From contig NZ_KQ976354.1 of the NCBI RefSeq assembly GCF_000346485.2, positions 9,430,666 to 9,494,665 of the forward strand: a stretch of 64,000 nucleotides of DNA, in the 5' to 3' direction. Below are positions 11,013 through 19,812 of the stretch, one piece after another (position 1 is the first letter of the stretch; every line of letters starts with the position of its first letter). This DNA is from Scytonema hofmannii PCC 7110. Its GTDB lineage: Bacteria > Cyanobacteriota > Cyanobacteriia > Cyanobacteriales > Nostocaceae. The notes beneath the pieces are model-generated. The model did no database searches, had not been told where the DNA came from, and saw only the letters and a program-made list of their open reading frames with translations. Position numbers and translations under genes: made by a program.

Positions 11013-11972
11013 CTAATGATTGTTTTCATGACGCTCGTAGGCGGCGACAATTTCCTGAACAAGAGGATGACGCACCACATCTTTTTGAGAGAATTCGCAA
11101 AAAGCAATGCCTTTTACGTGTTTTAGAATATGCGTTGCCAGTGTTAAGCCAGATTGTTGGTTGTTCGGGAGATCCGTTTGTGTCATATCGCCTGTCACGA
11201 CCATACGAGAATTAAAACCCAAACGAGTCAAAACCATTTTCATTTGAGATGGTGTTGTGTTTTGGGCTTCATCCACTATGACAAAAGCGTTGTTGAGTGT
11301 ACGTCCCCGCATATAAGCTAGGGGAGCAACTTCAATCACCCCTTTTTCCATTAAGGATGGGACTTTCTCAGGGTCAATAAATTCATTGATGGCATCGTAA
11401 AGCGGGCGCAAATAGGGATTGACTTTTTGCTGCAAATCCCCTGGTAAAAAACCAAGTCTTTCACCTGCTTCTACAGCAGGACGCGTTAAGATTAGTTTTT
11501 CAAATTGATTGGCAAGGAGTGCTTGTACGGCAATAACAACTGCCAGGAATGTTTTACCAGTCCCGGCGGGACCCGTGCAAAAGATCAGATCGCGCTTACT
11601 GAGTGCTTCAACATACTGCCTCTGCCGCAAGGTTTTGGCTCGTACTTCTTCGCCTTTGCGCGTCTTAGCAATAACATTTCGCTGCAAGTCTAGCAATTCA
11701 TGCTCTCGATGGGTATCGAGAGCATGACGGGCTGTTGATATATCTGTACTAGTAATGTTATTGCCTTGACTCCAAAGGTCTTCAAGCGATCGCACTAATC
11801 GACTCGCCAAGTCAATTTGCTTTTCTGTTCCAGAAATATAAAGTTCTTGCCCCCGCAGTACCAGAGTTGCGCCTGTTTGTCGGGAAAGTATTTTGAGATT
11901 GTTTTCTCCTTCTCCTGCAAGTGCGATCGCACTTGGTATATTCGGTAGTTGAATTGTTACGTTATTAGTCAT
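11013..11972 (-). CDS. phoH: PhoH-like ATPase
   Basis: A PhoH/PhoL-family NTPase of 319 aa, the usual length. The N-terminal ~85 residues resemble the KH-like RNA-binding part seen in this family (LSRQTGATLVLRGQELYISG). The P-loop GPAGTGKTF is near residue 134 and the Walker B segment AFVIVDEAQN near 230. The family is linked to RNA metabolism and ribosome quality; the substrate is not settled. It is the last gene of a minus-strand block with rpsU, khpA, rpsP and ffh, the usual cyanobacterial neighbourhood. ATG start at 11972. Confidence 0.93.
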   Translation of the reverse strand: MTNNVTIQLPNIPSAIALAGEGENNLKILSRQTGATLVLRGQELYISGTEKQIDLASRLVRSLEDLWSQGNNITSTDISTARHALDTHREHELLDLQRNVIAKTRKGEEVRAKTLRQRQYVEALSKRDLIFCTGPAGTGKTFLAVVIAVQALLANQFEKLILTRPAVEAGERLGFLPGDLQQKVNPYLRPLYDAINEFIDPEKVPSLMEKGVIEVAPLAYMRGRTLNNAFVIVDEAQNTTPSQMKMVLTRLGFNSRMVVTGDMTQTDLPNNQQSGLTLATHILKHVKGIAFCEFSQKDVVRHPLVQEIVAAYERHENNH

Positions 11973-12114
11973 TAGTCATCACTAGAGAGAAAGTAGAGAC
12001 GCGAACAACCGCTTCTCTACTTCGTTTAGGTTTGAATAACAACAGCTTTCAAACCTTAGCTGTGACATTCATCAGTTATCGATCACTCATGTAATAGCCA
12101 ATAACTAGTTTTTG

Positions 12115-12143
12115 GGTCACTGGTCACTGGTCACTGGTCACTG
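12115..12143. repeat. heptamer tandem repeat (GGTCACT)n
   Basis: About four copies of the 7-bp unit GGTCACT immediately after the rpsU stop codon. The same unit recurs at 15416, 18109, 18487 and 19019. This matches the short tandemly repeated repetitive (STRR) class known from heterocystous cyanobacteria. Confidence 0.85.
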
Positions 12144-12145
12144 AC

Positions 12146-12322
12146 TTAGTAGCGACCACCTTTACGTGCAACTTCTGCTTTGCGCTTCCGGCGCAAGCTG
12201 GGTTTTTCGTATCTTTCACGACGCTTGACTTCGGATAAGATCCCGGCTTTTTGAATTTTCTTTTTAAAACGCCTTAATGCTGAGTCAATGGACTCATTTT
12301 CACCCAAACGGACTTCAGCCAC
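12146..12322 (-). CDS. rpsU: 30S ribosomal protein S21
   Basis: A 58-residue basic protein reading [19 protein letters not shown], then [20 protein letters not shown], then [19 protein letters not shown], the full-length S21 pattern. It is a component of the small ribosomal subunit near the anti-Shine-Dalgarno end of 16S rRNA. The start is GTG at 12322, fixed by a strong AAGGAGGTGAA site about 9 bp upstream (12332-12342) and by the family's N-terminus. It lies between khpA and phoH on the same strand. Confidence 0.95.
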   Translation of the reverse strand: MAEVRLGENESIDSALRRFKKKIQKAGILSEVKRRERYEKPSLRRKRKAEVARKGGRY

Positions 12323-12542
12323 TCCCTAGTTTCACCTCCTTAGAGAGATTGTCAGACCCTTGTAGAAACCCCACCTACTGCAAGCAGTATAGCGCTTGCT
12401 TCCGTGATGGAAGATAATTGCTTTCTCTGTACAAGAGAAGAGTTTTTACAGCAATACGTGTTTTGCATTTACAGCGCAAACACGGAAAAGACATCATGCC
12501 ATGAAGGATAAAAGTTGAAGGATAAAGGATGAATTTTGTAAC

Positions 12543-12588
12543 TTTTACTTCATACTTCATACTTCATACTTTACACTTCATACTTTTC
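12543..12588. repeat. heptamer tandem repeat (ACTTCAT)n
   Basis: Several copies of the 7-bp unit ACTTCAT, slightly degenerate, between khpA and rpsU. The unit length equals that of the other intergenic STRR tracts although the sequence differs. Confidence 0.75.
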
Positions 12589-12607
12589 TTGACTTTCTCG
12601 CTTTACC

Positions 12608-13048
12608 TCAATAAGAACGGAAGCGGGTTTTTACAATAGGTCTGGGTCCGTTTCCGCGTCTCTCTCTGGGTTTTGGCGGTGGCAATCGCTCTTCACCTTC
12701 ATCTTCAAAAGATAAACCCTCTCGTCCACCAGCAGTACTGCCGTAGATATCAAGGTAGACTGATTGTCCAACTGCTTGAGCAGCTGCGGCAATCACCGTG
12801 CGAATTGCTTGAATATTTCGTCCACCCCGACCAAACACTTTTCCTTTATCTGTGCCATCAAAGGCAATGCGAATCCAAGCACGTTTGTGCGTTTGAGTCA
12901 GTTCACAATCGACGCTTAAAGATTCGGGAGAATCCAAAAATGGTTGCATGAGAAACCGTACCAGTCCAACATAGTCTGGACCGATCGCTAGGGATTTCTG
13001 TGCAATCTCGTTATGATGTAGCTTTTGCACTGACCTGTTCAAAGACAT
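12608..13048 (-). CDS. khpA: KH-domain RNA-binding protein (KhpA/YlqC family)
   Basis: A 146-aa protein with a single KH domain: [16 protein letters not shown] begins the fold and [11 protein letters not shown] carries the GxxG RNA-binding loop. A basic, Pro/Arg-rich tail ([13 protein letters not shown]) extends beyond the usual ~80-residue KhpA. In Firmicutes the homologue binds RNA with KhpB; the cyanobacterial role is inferred. The ATG at 13048 overlaps the end of rpsP by 38 bp, implying coupled translation. The KH fold itself begins only ~25 residues in, so a shorter start is possible. Confidence 0.9.
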   Translation of the reverse strand: MSLNRSVQKLHHNEIAQKSLAIGPDYVGLVRFLMQPFLDSPESLSVDCELTQTHKRAWIRIAFDGTDKGKVFGRGGRNIQAIRTVIAAAAQAVGQSVYLDIYGSTAGGREGLSFEDEGEERLPPPKPRERRGNGPRPIVKTRFRSY

Positions 13049-13271
13049 TGGCTTTTTGCAGGATGCGACGCACCGTATCTGTTGGTTGAGCGCCTTGTTG
13101 TAGCCGCTTGACGATGCCGGGAACGTCCAATCTTACTTCATCTGTTCTAGGGTTATAGAATCCCAGTTCTTCTAAAGGACGACCATCGCGGCGAGCGAGG
13201 CTTTGAATTGCGATTATGCGGTAACTCGCTTCCCGCTTTTTACCGTATCGCTTCAAGCGCAGTTTAATCAT
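13011..13271 (-). CDS. rpsP: 30S ribosomal protein S16
   Basis: Starts [20 protein letters not shown], the invariant beginning of S16, which fixes the start at ATG 13271. A GGAG site lies about 14 bp upstream at 13286. The 86-residue length and the [20 protein letters not shown] segment match the family. It is an assembly protein of the small subunit. It lies between ffh and khpA and overlaps khpA. Confidence 0.97.
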   Translation of the reverse strand: MIKLRLKRYGKKREASYRIIAIQSLARRDGRPLEELGFYNPRTDEVRLDVPGIVKRLQQGAQPTDTVRRILQKANVFEQVSAKATS

Positions 13272-13430
13272 GTTTAGAAATCGTTCTCCTGTTTCTAGCA
13301 ATCATTTTGTAGTTTATTCGTAGGCAAGCGGTGTTGTACAGACCTCACTATAGGCGCAAGCGTCTCCCAAAGATAGGGTGCTGAACGTTTCTTGCTAAAA
13401 AGCTAATCTTAGCACAAAATGGGTATCTTT

Positions 13431-13501
13431 GGTTAGTAGTTAGTGGTTAGTGGTTAGTGGGAAAACAACCAACAACCAACAACTAACAACTAACAACTAA
13501 A
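13431..13501. repeat. two adjoining heptamer tandem repeats
   Basis: (TTAGTGG)n at about 13431-13459 is followed by (AACAACT)n-like copies to 13501, running up to the ffh stop. These are further members of the STRR class, here with two different 7-bp units side by side and roughly in inverted sense. Confidence 0.75.
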
Positions 13502-14974
13502 CTATAGTGTTCCAAACCCTTTCTTCTTTTTGTCTTTTTTGGGTTTCTTTTTGGGGCTTGCACCACCACTAGCACCGCCAGTGTAACCGCGCCAACCAGG
13601 TGCCGATGGGCGGTTACCTGCTGCATAGGGATCGCCCATACCACCACCAAGCATTCCTGGCATTCCACCAGGAAATCGTCCTTGTCCCATCTGCTGCATG
13701 AGATTACGCATTTTTTGAAAGTCACCAACTAACTTACTCACGTCGGTCTCTTTATAACCGGAACCTCTGGCAATACGCTTGCGACGGCTGGGGGAACTGG
13801 CTAACAAATCGGGATCGCGACGTTCGTCGGTTGTCATGGAATTGATCATCGCTTCGCAACGCTTGAGTTGGGTTTCTCCCTGGCGAAGTTGGTCGTCGGA
13901 AACCTTGTTCATTCCTGGGATCAGCTTGAGAAGACCTCCCAGAGAACCCATGTTCTTAAGCAGGCGCATTTGCTTGAGAAAGTCGGTAAAGTCAAACTTT
14001 GCTGACAGGATTTTCTCCTGCATCTTCTCAGCATCGGCAAGGTCAATTTCTTCTTGCGCTTTTTCTACTAAGGTGAGGACATCACCCATGCCTAAGATGC
14101 GCGAAGCCATGCGTTCGGGATAGAACGGTTGCAGGGCTTCCACTTTTTCCCCAACACCCACAAACTTAATTGGGGAACCGGAAATTTGCCGCACCGAGAG
14201 TGCAGCCCCACCACGGCTATCACCATCCATCTTAGTTAGAATGGCACCAGTAATACCTATTTTTTGGTGGAATGTACGTGTAAGATTTGCTGCTTCTTGA
14301 CCGGTCATGGCATCCACAACCAACAGCGTTTCATGGGGCTGCACAACCTCTTTAATTCGGGCTAACTCAGCCATCATTTCTTCATCAATTTGCAAACGCC
14401 CCGCAGTATCAATAATTACTGTATCCACGCCTTCAGCCCTGCCGCGTTCCACGCCCTGTCGCGCAATTTCTACCGGATCGGCATCGGTTCCAAGCTCAAA
14501 GACCGGTACTTCAATTTGTTTGCCCAACGTTATCAACTGGTCGATAGCCGCCGGACGGTAGATATCTGTTGCTACCATCAAGCAACTGCGCTCTAACTTA
14601 CGTAAGTGTAACGCTAGCTTAGCAGTCGCGGTTGTTTTACCAGTACCCTGCAAACCTGCCATCAGAACAATTGTCGGAGCGCGATCGCATTGTGCGAGAG
14701 GTACGTTTTCTTCTCCCATCACTTGTACCAGTTCATCATGAACAATTTTGATGAACTGTTGGTCGGGTCGAACCCCAGCAATTACCTCAGCCCCCTGCGC
14801 CTTGGTTTCAACTTCAGTAATAAAATCTTTAACTACCTGGAGATTGACATCTGCTTCTAACAGGGCGCGACGTACTTCCTTCAAAGCCTCTTGGATGTTA
14901 GATTGGGAAATTTTGTCCTGACCCCGGAGTTTCTTCCAGGCAACTTCTAAACGGTCAGCTAGTGCTTCAAACAT
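13502..14974 (-). CDS. ffh: signal recognition particle GTPase Ffh/SRP54
   Basis: A 490-aa protein with the NG GTPase domain followed by the M domain. Visible motifs are the P-loop GLQGTGKTTATAKLA, DTAGRLQIDEE, TKMDGDSRGG, and the M-domain helices with SRRKRIARGSG. The end is Met/Gly-rich (MQQMGQGRFPGGMPGMLGGG) with a Lys-rich tail. It binds 4.5S RNA and signal sequences and targets nascent membrane proteins to FtsY. It is the first gene of the minus-strand block; ATG start at 14974. Confidence 0.97.
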   Translation of the reverse strand: MFEALADRLEVAWKKLRGQDKISQSNIQEALKEVRRALLEADVNLQVVKDFITEVETKAQGAEVIAGVRPDQQFIKIVHDELVQVMGEENVPLAQCDRAPTIVLMAGLQGTGKTTATAKLALHLRKLERSCLMVATDIYRPAAIDQLITLGKQIEVPVFELGTDADPVEIARQGVERGRAEGVDTVIIDTAGRLQIDEEMMAELARIKEVVQPHETLLVVDAMTGQEAANLTRTFHQKIGITGAILTKMDGDSRGGAALSVRQISGSPIKFVGVGEKVEALQPFYPERMASRILGMGDVLTLVEKAQEEIDLADAEKMQEKILSAKFDFTDFLKQMRLLKNMGSLGGLLKLIPGMNKVSDDQLRQGETQLKRCEAMINSMTTDERRDPDLLASSPSRRKRIARGSGYKETDVSKLVGDFQKMRNLMQQMGQGRFPGGMPGMLGGGMGDPYAAGNRPSAPGWRGYTGGASGGASPKKKPKKDKKKKGFGTL

Positions 14975-15554
14975 AATCAGTGAGTTTCCAGGTAGTTATC
15001 CAGCAAAGTTTTAACGCAATATATATTTAGCTTAGTTGTTTTTTACTTGGGCTGTAGCAATTAAAAAAGGGAGTAGGGAGTGGAGAGTAGGGAGTGGAAA
15101 AGAAGGATTTTCATGGTTGGTGATGAAATTTTTTCATTGGGACTGCCTTTTTCAAACTAGATCCCCACGAGCAATAGAATAGCTCACAACGAGGAAATAA
15201 AAATTTCTTGCCCTACTCTCTACTCCCTACTCCCCACTCCCTATTTTTTGTCACATAAAAGTAATATTTTATACATTAGCTTTAAAGTTATGATAACCTT
15301 TGACAATCAGAATGAATTTTTGGCAAATAAATAAAAACATATGACAAAATCCCATGAATCAAGTTGCACCCTACTCATTTTAAGTCTTAAAATAATTGAA
15401 GTTAGGTAAGGTTAATGACCAGTGACCAGTGACCAGTGACCAGTGACCAGTGACCAGTAAACCACCATACTTACAAACGTTGGAATCTGAATAATGAATT
15501 AATTTCTTTTTTCTATAAATCAATTTAGGGGCTTCTACAGTATACGTAATTGGT
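14975..15554. other. gene-free stretch upstream of ffh with inverted STRR tracts
   Basis: Contains a GGGAGTA/GGGAGTG tract at about 15068-15100 and its reverse complement at about 15211-15246, giving potential cruciform arms ~35 bp long around ~110 bp. A (TGACCAG)n tract follows at 15416-15458. The ffh promoter should lie in the part nearest 14975. I saw no coding potential. Confidence 0.6.
15416..15458. repeat. heptamer tandem repeat (CCAGTGA)n
   Basis: About six copies of the same 7-bp unit as at 12115, here as its reverse complement. It lies about 100 bp from the left end of the insertion sequence but outside its target duplication. Confidence 0.85.
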
Positions 15555-15563
15555 CACTTAACT

Positions 15564-16833
15564 CTGACGGGGCGACAAAAGAGCTAGGATGCAGATAGGA
15601 TAAGCTCCATAGCTCTTAGACCTCGTTGATAATACTTCAATTTATTGCGATTTAATCTCATTAATTCCGTGACTAAATCTTCACATGATTCCATGAAATT
15701 AACCCATGTTTGACCATATAATCCAATATAAAAACTGCTGTGTCGCCTTTCAATCCGCCCGTATTCTTTCACGCGACCCACATATTTTTGAACACCTTTT
15801 TGTTTAATTTGTTGTCCATGTATTGTGGCAGATGTGTATGCGATGGCTATTAATAAAATTAGAGAAATTAAGCGTTTATTTGAGACCTTAGTATCTTCTA
15901 AATTATAACCCCCGCTCTTAAAGTCTCGAAACATTTCTTCTATATCAAATCTTCTTTTATAGGCAGCGATCGCCAATTCTAGCGTGACTAAATTTGTGGC
16001 AATAAACCATCCTTCTTTTGGAGCTATTCCTTGAATTTTCCGTCTCCATTTACAAGCTACATTAAAATTGGTAAATCCTTTTTGTTTAGTGACCTTAACT
16101 CCTTGTAAAAAGAAAGATATTCCTGGTGATAAGCCTAAATCATTTAACTCTTGCCAAATCTCATGTTCCATTTCAATGAATTCGTTTTTTTTCAAACGAA
16201 GACAAAAAGATATGCCTTGCTCTCTGAGCCAACTTGCTAGTTTGACAGAACAAAATTCCCTGTCTCCCAAGAGACAAATTTTGTAATCCTTAAAAATTGG
16301 TAAAACTTGAGAGATTAACAATTTTTGTTCGTTAAGATTACTGCTTCCCAACTTAGATAGGAGTTCAAAATATACAGGAAAGGCTCTTTTATCCCAAACT
16401 ACACTAATTACAAATAAATTAATGCAACCCCATGCAGTGCGATCGATGACTACATAAATCATTTTGTCAGATTGAAAATATGTTGACAACCATGTGGTAA
16501 CAATCGGAAACCAAATTTTTTCAATTGTTAAGAATGGTAATGATAAAAATCTTTGTAATTTTTTTCGTCTGCTTTCAAATAAAATAGGGATTGGGAGATT
16601 TGTTGCTAACGCTTCTAAACTAACTTTTTTAATTGACTGTATAACATTAATTAAAATTGTTAGCAGTAAGTATTCGGTTGGGCTAAATTGACTTTTTAAG
16701 TGTATTTGGTAAAATGAAGGTATCATTGTCATTAGATAGGTCTTGTTGACAAAGGTAGACCTATCTTTTTTTACCACAAATTGCTGCACACTTGAACTCA
16801 TAAGCTTTTCAGGCTATTTTGTCGCCCCTTCAG
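15564..16833. mobile_element. complete IS4-family-type insertion sequence, 1270 bp
   Basis: Imperfect ~21-bp terminal inverted repeats: the left end begins CTGACGGGGCGACAAAAGAG, and the right end read inward begins CTGAAGGGGCGACAAAATAG. A perfect 9-bp target duplication, CACTTAACT, flanks it at 15555-15563 and 16834-16842. One intact transposase gene fills the element. Intact ends, duplication and reading frame indicate a fairly recent insertion. Confidence 0.93.
15584..16801 (-). CDS. IS4-type DDE transposase (405 aa)
   Basis: A full-length transposase. The first catalytic Asp is likely in YVVIDRTAWG (near residue 118), the second in CLLGDREFCS (near 183). The IS4 signature Y-(2)-R-(3)-E-(6)-K is visible in YKRRFDIEEMFRDFKSGG near residue 290. 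It catalyses cut-and-paste transposition of the surrounding element. The ATG at 16801 lies just inside the right inverted repeat, and the 3' end reaches the left one. No frameshift is seen, so it is probably active. Confidence 0.92.
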   Translation of the reverse strand: MSSSVQQFVVKKDRSTFVNKTYLMTMIPSFYQIHLKSQFSPTEYLLLTILINVIQSIKKVSLEALATNLPIPILFESRRKKLQRFLSLPFLTIEKIWFPIVTTWLSTYFQSDKMIYVVIDRTAWGCINLFVISVVWDKRAFPVYFELLSKLGSSNLNEQKLLISQVLPIFKDYKICLLGDREFCSVKLASWLREQGISFCLRLKKNEFIEMEHEIWQELNDLGLSPGISFFLQGVKVTKQKGFTNFNVACKWRRKIQGIAPKEGWFIATNLVTLELAIAAYKRRFDIEEMFRDFKSGGYNLEDTKVSNKRLISLILLIAIAYTSATIHGQQIKQKGVQKYVGRVKEYGRIERRHSSFYIGLYGQTWVNFMESCEDLVTELMRLNRNKLKYYQRGLRAMELILSAS

Positions 16834-16949
16834 CACTTAACTTAAGAAAATAGTATTAAAGACTGTAAAGAGAAACCCAGATTTATTATTTTAGGAGATT
16901 TAGCTAATTTTTTCTATAATTTTTAAAAAAGTAGAGGAAGGAACTGAGA

Positions 16950-18110
16950 ATGGCTAATACCAATCGAGAACAGGCTAGTTTGGATAAAGAAGCTAAGGCT
17001 GGATCGAGCGTGTTAATCAAGCAATTGATTTTATTTGGTTTTGGCTCTACACTCATGCTGATACTTACACAAGGAAATATATCAATATTTGTTGCTAGTT
17101 TGTATTTATGCTTGTGTGCTTTATTTTTTATTAAGAGCAAAAAAAAGAAAGTCGCCCAAGCTTTTCAAGAAGTATTGACATTATCCCCAGAGCGAGATTC
17201 GTGTAATGAAGAGAGTACAGAACAAGAACTTGGCAGTCAATTTAATTCTCTTCAAGAAATTATAGATTTAACATCTCAAAGTCAAGATGCTACTCCTGTT
17301 AATTTAATTCTTGCTAACTTAAGTAACACTCAGCTACCAGGTATCGATCTTGGTAGTGCTTACCTAAGTGGCTCTAGCCTAAATTATGCCAATCTCAGTC
17401 AAGCCAACTTGTGTAATAGCAATCTCAGTGATGCTCAATTAATCGGTGCAAATCTCAGTGGTGCTAACCTTCAGAAAGCTAACCTCAGCAGTGTTCGGCT
17501 AGTAGATGCTAACCTCAGTCATGCCAATTTGAAGGAAGCCAATCTCAGTAACGCCAACCTCAGCAATGCTAACTTGAAGGAAGCTAATCTCAGCAATGCC
17601 AACCTTAGCAATGCTGACTTGAAGGAAGCCAATCTTAACAATGCTAACCTTACTGGTGTCTACTTTTGGAGTGTAAATCTTAGCAATGCCCAACTGTTGG
17701 GTGCGAACCTTAGTCAGGCTTATATGAGCAGTACCAAGCTTAGGAATGCAAACCTTAAAAGCGCAATTCTTCGGGAGACCAATCTTAGTGAAGCTAAACT
17801 TAAGGAAGCTATCCTTATTGGTTCGGATTTAAGGAATGCTAACCTCAGTAGTGCGAATTTGAAGAATGCCGACTTGAGGGATGCGAATTTAGAAGGGGCG
17901 AATTTAGAAGGGGCGAATTTAGAAGGGGCTAACCTTAGAGGAGCAAATTTACATGGTGCTAAACTAACTTGTGTCAAAATTAATCGAGCAACACAGTTGG
18001 AAACAGAATGGCGTCTTCTCTGGGGACTTGAGGTGCAAGAAAGCGATCGCGAGATGGACTTAAACAGGAACGGTTCTCAAGGGACTAACCTGCCAATCTT
18101 TAATCAGTGA
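16950..18110 (+). CDS. membrane-anchored pentapeptide-repeat protein
   Basis: 386 aa. Two hydrophobic helices at about residues 24-57 precede a basic KSKKKK stop-transfer. A linker follows, and from ~110 to ~350 there are continuous A[ND]L.. pentapeptide repeats that should fold as a right-handed quadrilateral beta-helix. The repeat DNA is itself tandemly duplicated (for example AANLSNANLKE-type units and three successive LEGANLEGAN units). Pentapeptide proteins are abundant in cyanobacteria and usually lack a known activity. ATG at 16950 follows a GGAAGGA site. It lies just beyond the insertion sequence. Confidence 0.9.
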   Translation: MANTNREQASLDKEAKAGSSVLIKQLILFGFGSTLMLILTQGNISIFVASLYLCLCALFFIKSKKKKVAQAFQEVLTLSPERDSCNEESTEQELGSQFNSLQEIIDLTSQSQDATPVNLILANLSNTQLPGIDLGSAYLSGSSLNYANLSQANLCNSNLSDAQLIGANLSGANLQKANLSSVRLVDANLSHANLKEANLSNANLSNANLKEANLSNANLSNADLKEANLNNANLTGVYFWSVNLSNAQLLGANLSQAYMSSTKLRNANLKSAILRETNLSEAKLKEAILIGSDLRNANLSSANLKNADLRDANLEGANLEGANLEGANLRGANLHGAKLTCVKINRATQLETEWRLLWGLEVQESDREMDLNRNGSQGTNLPIFNQ

Positions 18111-18284
18111 CCAGTGACCAGTGACCAGCGATCAACGATCGTTAACTTCTGTTACGCTACATTTGGCGAAAATTGAGGAGTGATCAGTTGCCAGATTCAG
18201 GCTGGAACGACTGATGAGCTTGCAATCATAATAAAAGAAGATGGTAATTGGGATTTCGTGTTATGACACATAAACTTACAACAA

Positions 18285-18479
18285 ATGACAAATACTGAAC
18301 TTAAACAGTATATTTCACAACATAGGAATAATGATGAAGCTTTTCGGGCAGTATTGGAAGTGCTGATGAGCCGCCACGATCCCAATGCACCTTATCAAGC
18401 CTACCCCTTTGAACTTACCGATCCCAAGAGTAAGGTAGAAGCACTCTTGATTGAGAAGATAAAACAAGCAGAGCAGTAA
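18285..18479 (+). CDS. small conserved-type cyanobacterial protein (64 aa)
   Basis: The sequence begins MTNTELKQYISQHRNNDEAF and continues with helical, charged segments. It resembles the short cyanobacterial proteins annotated as DUF6887-like (M..ELK.Y...HR.D.EAF); I am not certain of that assignment. It is predicted soluble and wholly helical. It stands alone between the pentapeptide gene and a DUF4332-type gene, both on the same strand. Confidence 0.6.
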   Translation: MTNTELKQYISQHRNNDEAFRAVLEVLMSRHDPNAPYQAYPFELTDPKSKVEALLIEKIKQAEQ

Positions 18480-18486
18480 GAACAAG

Positions 18487-18517
18487 TGGTCACTGGTCAC
18501 TGGTCACTGGTCACTGG
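18487..18517. repeat. heptamer tandem repeat (TGGTCAC)n
   Basis: Four copies of the TGGTCAC unit. The tract happens to be open in the frame of the next gene. It would add a spurious MVTGHWSLVTG N-terminus if the upstream start were used. Confidence 0.85.
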
Positions 18518-18566
18518 CACTGTATTATTTGCCAGAATATTTAAAGAACAGAGTTTTGAATTTAAA

Positions 18567-19010
18567 ATGTCTCTAAAGCAAAAAACAAGAGTAGGTAGTA
18601 TCTTAGCCTGCGATTGGCCGATCGCACAACTACCCGGATTGAGCCAAGAAGAACAATCTCAACTAGAGAATTGCGGTATTACGACTACAGTCGCATTGGT
18701 GAAACATGGAAAGACCTCCGCGACCAAGTTAGCACTAGCAAACGAATTACAAATTCACGTTCAGTATATTCATAAATGGGTCGCTTTAGCCGATTTGGCT
18801 CGCATCCCCAGTGTTGGAACACAGTATTGCGGTTTATTACTCCATGCTGGTGTGATTTCTGTAACACAGTTAGCTGCTATTCCCGTTCACAAATTGCACA
18901 AACAAATCTTACGCCTTGTCGTTGCAACAATGCAAAGTCGCGATTTGTGTCCTTCTGTCGAGCAAGTTCAACAATGGAGTTATCAAGCAAAAGTGATTGG
19001 CGATTGGTAA
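18567..19010 (+). CDS. DUF4332-type helix-hairpin-helix protein
   Basis: 147 aa from ATG 18567 (MSLKQKTRVGSILACDW). Two repeated segments resemble helix-hairpin-helix folds (LPGLSQEEQSQLENCGITTT; ARIPSVGTQYCGLLLHAGV), the pattern of the DUF4332 family, which suggests nucleic-acid or protein binding. The upstream in-frame start at 18486 is rejected because its codons fall in a heptamer repeat. The 3' end reads IGDW and runs into another heptamer tract. Function unknown. Confidence 0.75.
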   Translation: MSLKQKTRVGSILACDWPIAQLPGLSQEEQSQLENCGITTTVALVKHGKTSATKLALANELQIHVQYIHKWVALADLARIPSVGTQYCGLLLHAGVISVTQLAAIPVHKLHKQILRLVVATMQSRDLCPSVEQVQQWSYQAKVIGDW

Positions 19011-19018
19011 TTGGTGAT

Positions 19019-19049
19019 TGGTCACTGGTCACTGGTCACTGGTCACTGA
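19019..19049. repeat. heptamer tandem repeat between convergent genes
   Basis: Four copies of TGGTCAC between the DUF4332 gene and the TetR gene. It overlaps the last codons of the latter, so the repeat has set the regulator's C-terminus (LVRDQ). Confidence 0.85.
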
Positions 19050-19660
19050 TCCCTAACTAACACTCCATTGAGAAAAATCTCTGCTAGCCCTTCTGCCATT
19101 GCCTGCATTTCTGTTGGAGAAGCGTTAGGTTCCATAAGGGTATTGTTGGAAAAGCCCGCAACGGCAAACATACCTAAGAAAACTTTAGCAACGAGGTTGG
19201 CATCCATCTTCCGATAAACTCCTTTGTCCATCGCCGTTTGAAAGAATGCCTCTGCAACGTCTGTCATCTTTGTAATGACTTCTAACTGAATGCGATCGCG
19301 CAAATCTGGATGAAATTGTGCTTCCATGAAACAAACGCGCATGAGATCGGCATTCTTCTGCATATTCCACATCCTCCGGCGCATGACTTGAGCAACCGCT
19401 TTATAGCTACCCATTTCACTCAGTTCTGTCAGCAAGTCTGTCAGAATCTCCACCCATCCTTGAGTCGCTACCTCAACTAAAATCGCCTTTTTATTGGGAA
19501 AATGACGGAACAGAGTCCCTTCTGCAACACTAGCGGCTTGTGCTAAGTCGCGGGTGGTCGTACCATCAAATCCTTGAGCGGCAAACAAACGCCTAGCCGC
19601 ATTGAGAATGCGATCGCGTGTTTGTGCTTCTGAGGGTGGGGGAGAATTAAAAACTCGCAT
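19043..19660 (-). CDS. TetR/AcrR-family transcriptional regulator
   Basis: 205 aa. The N-terminal helix-turn-helix (RDRILNAARRLFAAQGFDGT, then TTRDLAQAASVAEGTLFRHF) is the classic TetR DNA-binding domain at residues ~15-60. The remainder is a helical ligand/dimer domain. It is transcribed divergently from the M16 peptidase genes (153 bp between starts), so it may control them or itself. The ligand is unknown. ATG start at 19660. Confidence 0.93.
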   Translation of the reverse strand: MRVFNSPPPSEAQTRDRILNAARRLFAAQGFDGTTTRDLAQAASVAEGTLFRHFPNKKAILVEVATQGWVEILTDLLTELSEMGSYKAVAQVMRRRMWNMQKNADLMRVCFMEAQFHPDLRDRIQLEVITKMTDVAEAFFQTAMDKGVYRKMDANLVAKVFLGMFAVAGFSNNTLMEPNASPTEMQAMAEGLAEIFLNGVLVRDQ

Positions 19661-19812
19661 AATAGTTATAGTGATATATCCGGAACAGGATTTGTAGCAT
19701 TATTGTCTAACGTTAAGTAGAACAACTGGGGAAAGCTTAATACAAGATTAAGAAGACTGTTGGCAAAGCCACTTATTTTTGTTGTAATAGATCTTTAATT
19801 TTATTGTTGCTT

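Noticed and set aside
12375-12560. A 61-codon minus-strand frame between khpA and rpsU
   Set aside because: It runs through a heptamer tract, has no ribosome site, and lies in the rpsU upstream region.
18486-18566. Upstream in-frame start for the DUF4332-type gene
   Set aside because: Its codons lie in the TGGTCAC heptamer tract and AT-rich spacer. The family-like sequence begins at ATG 18567.
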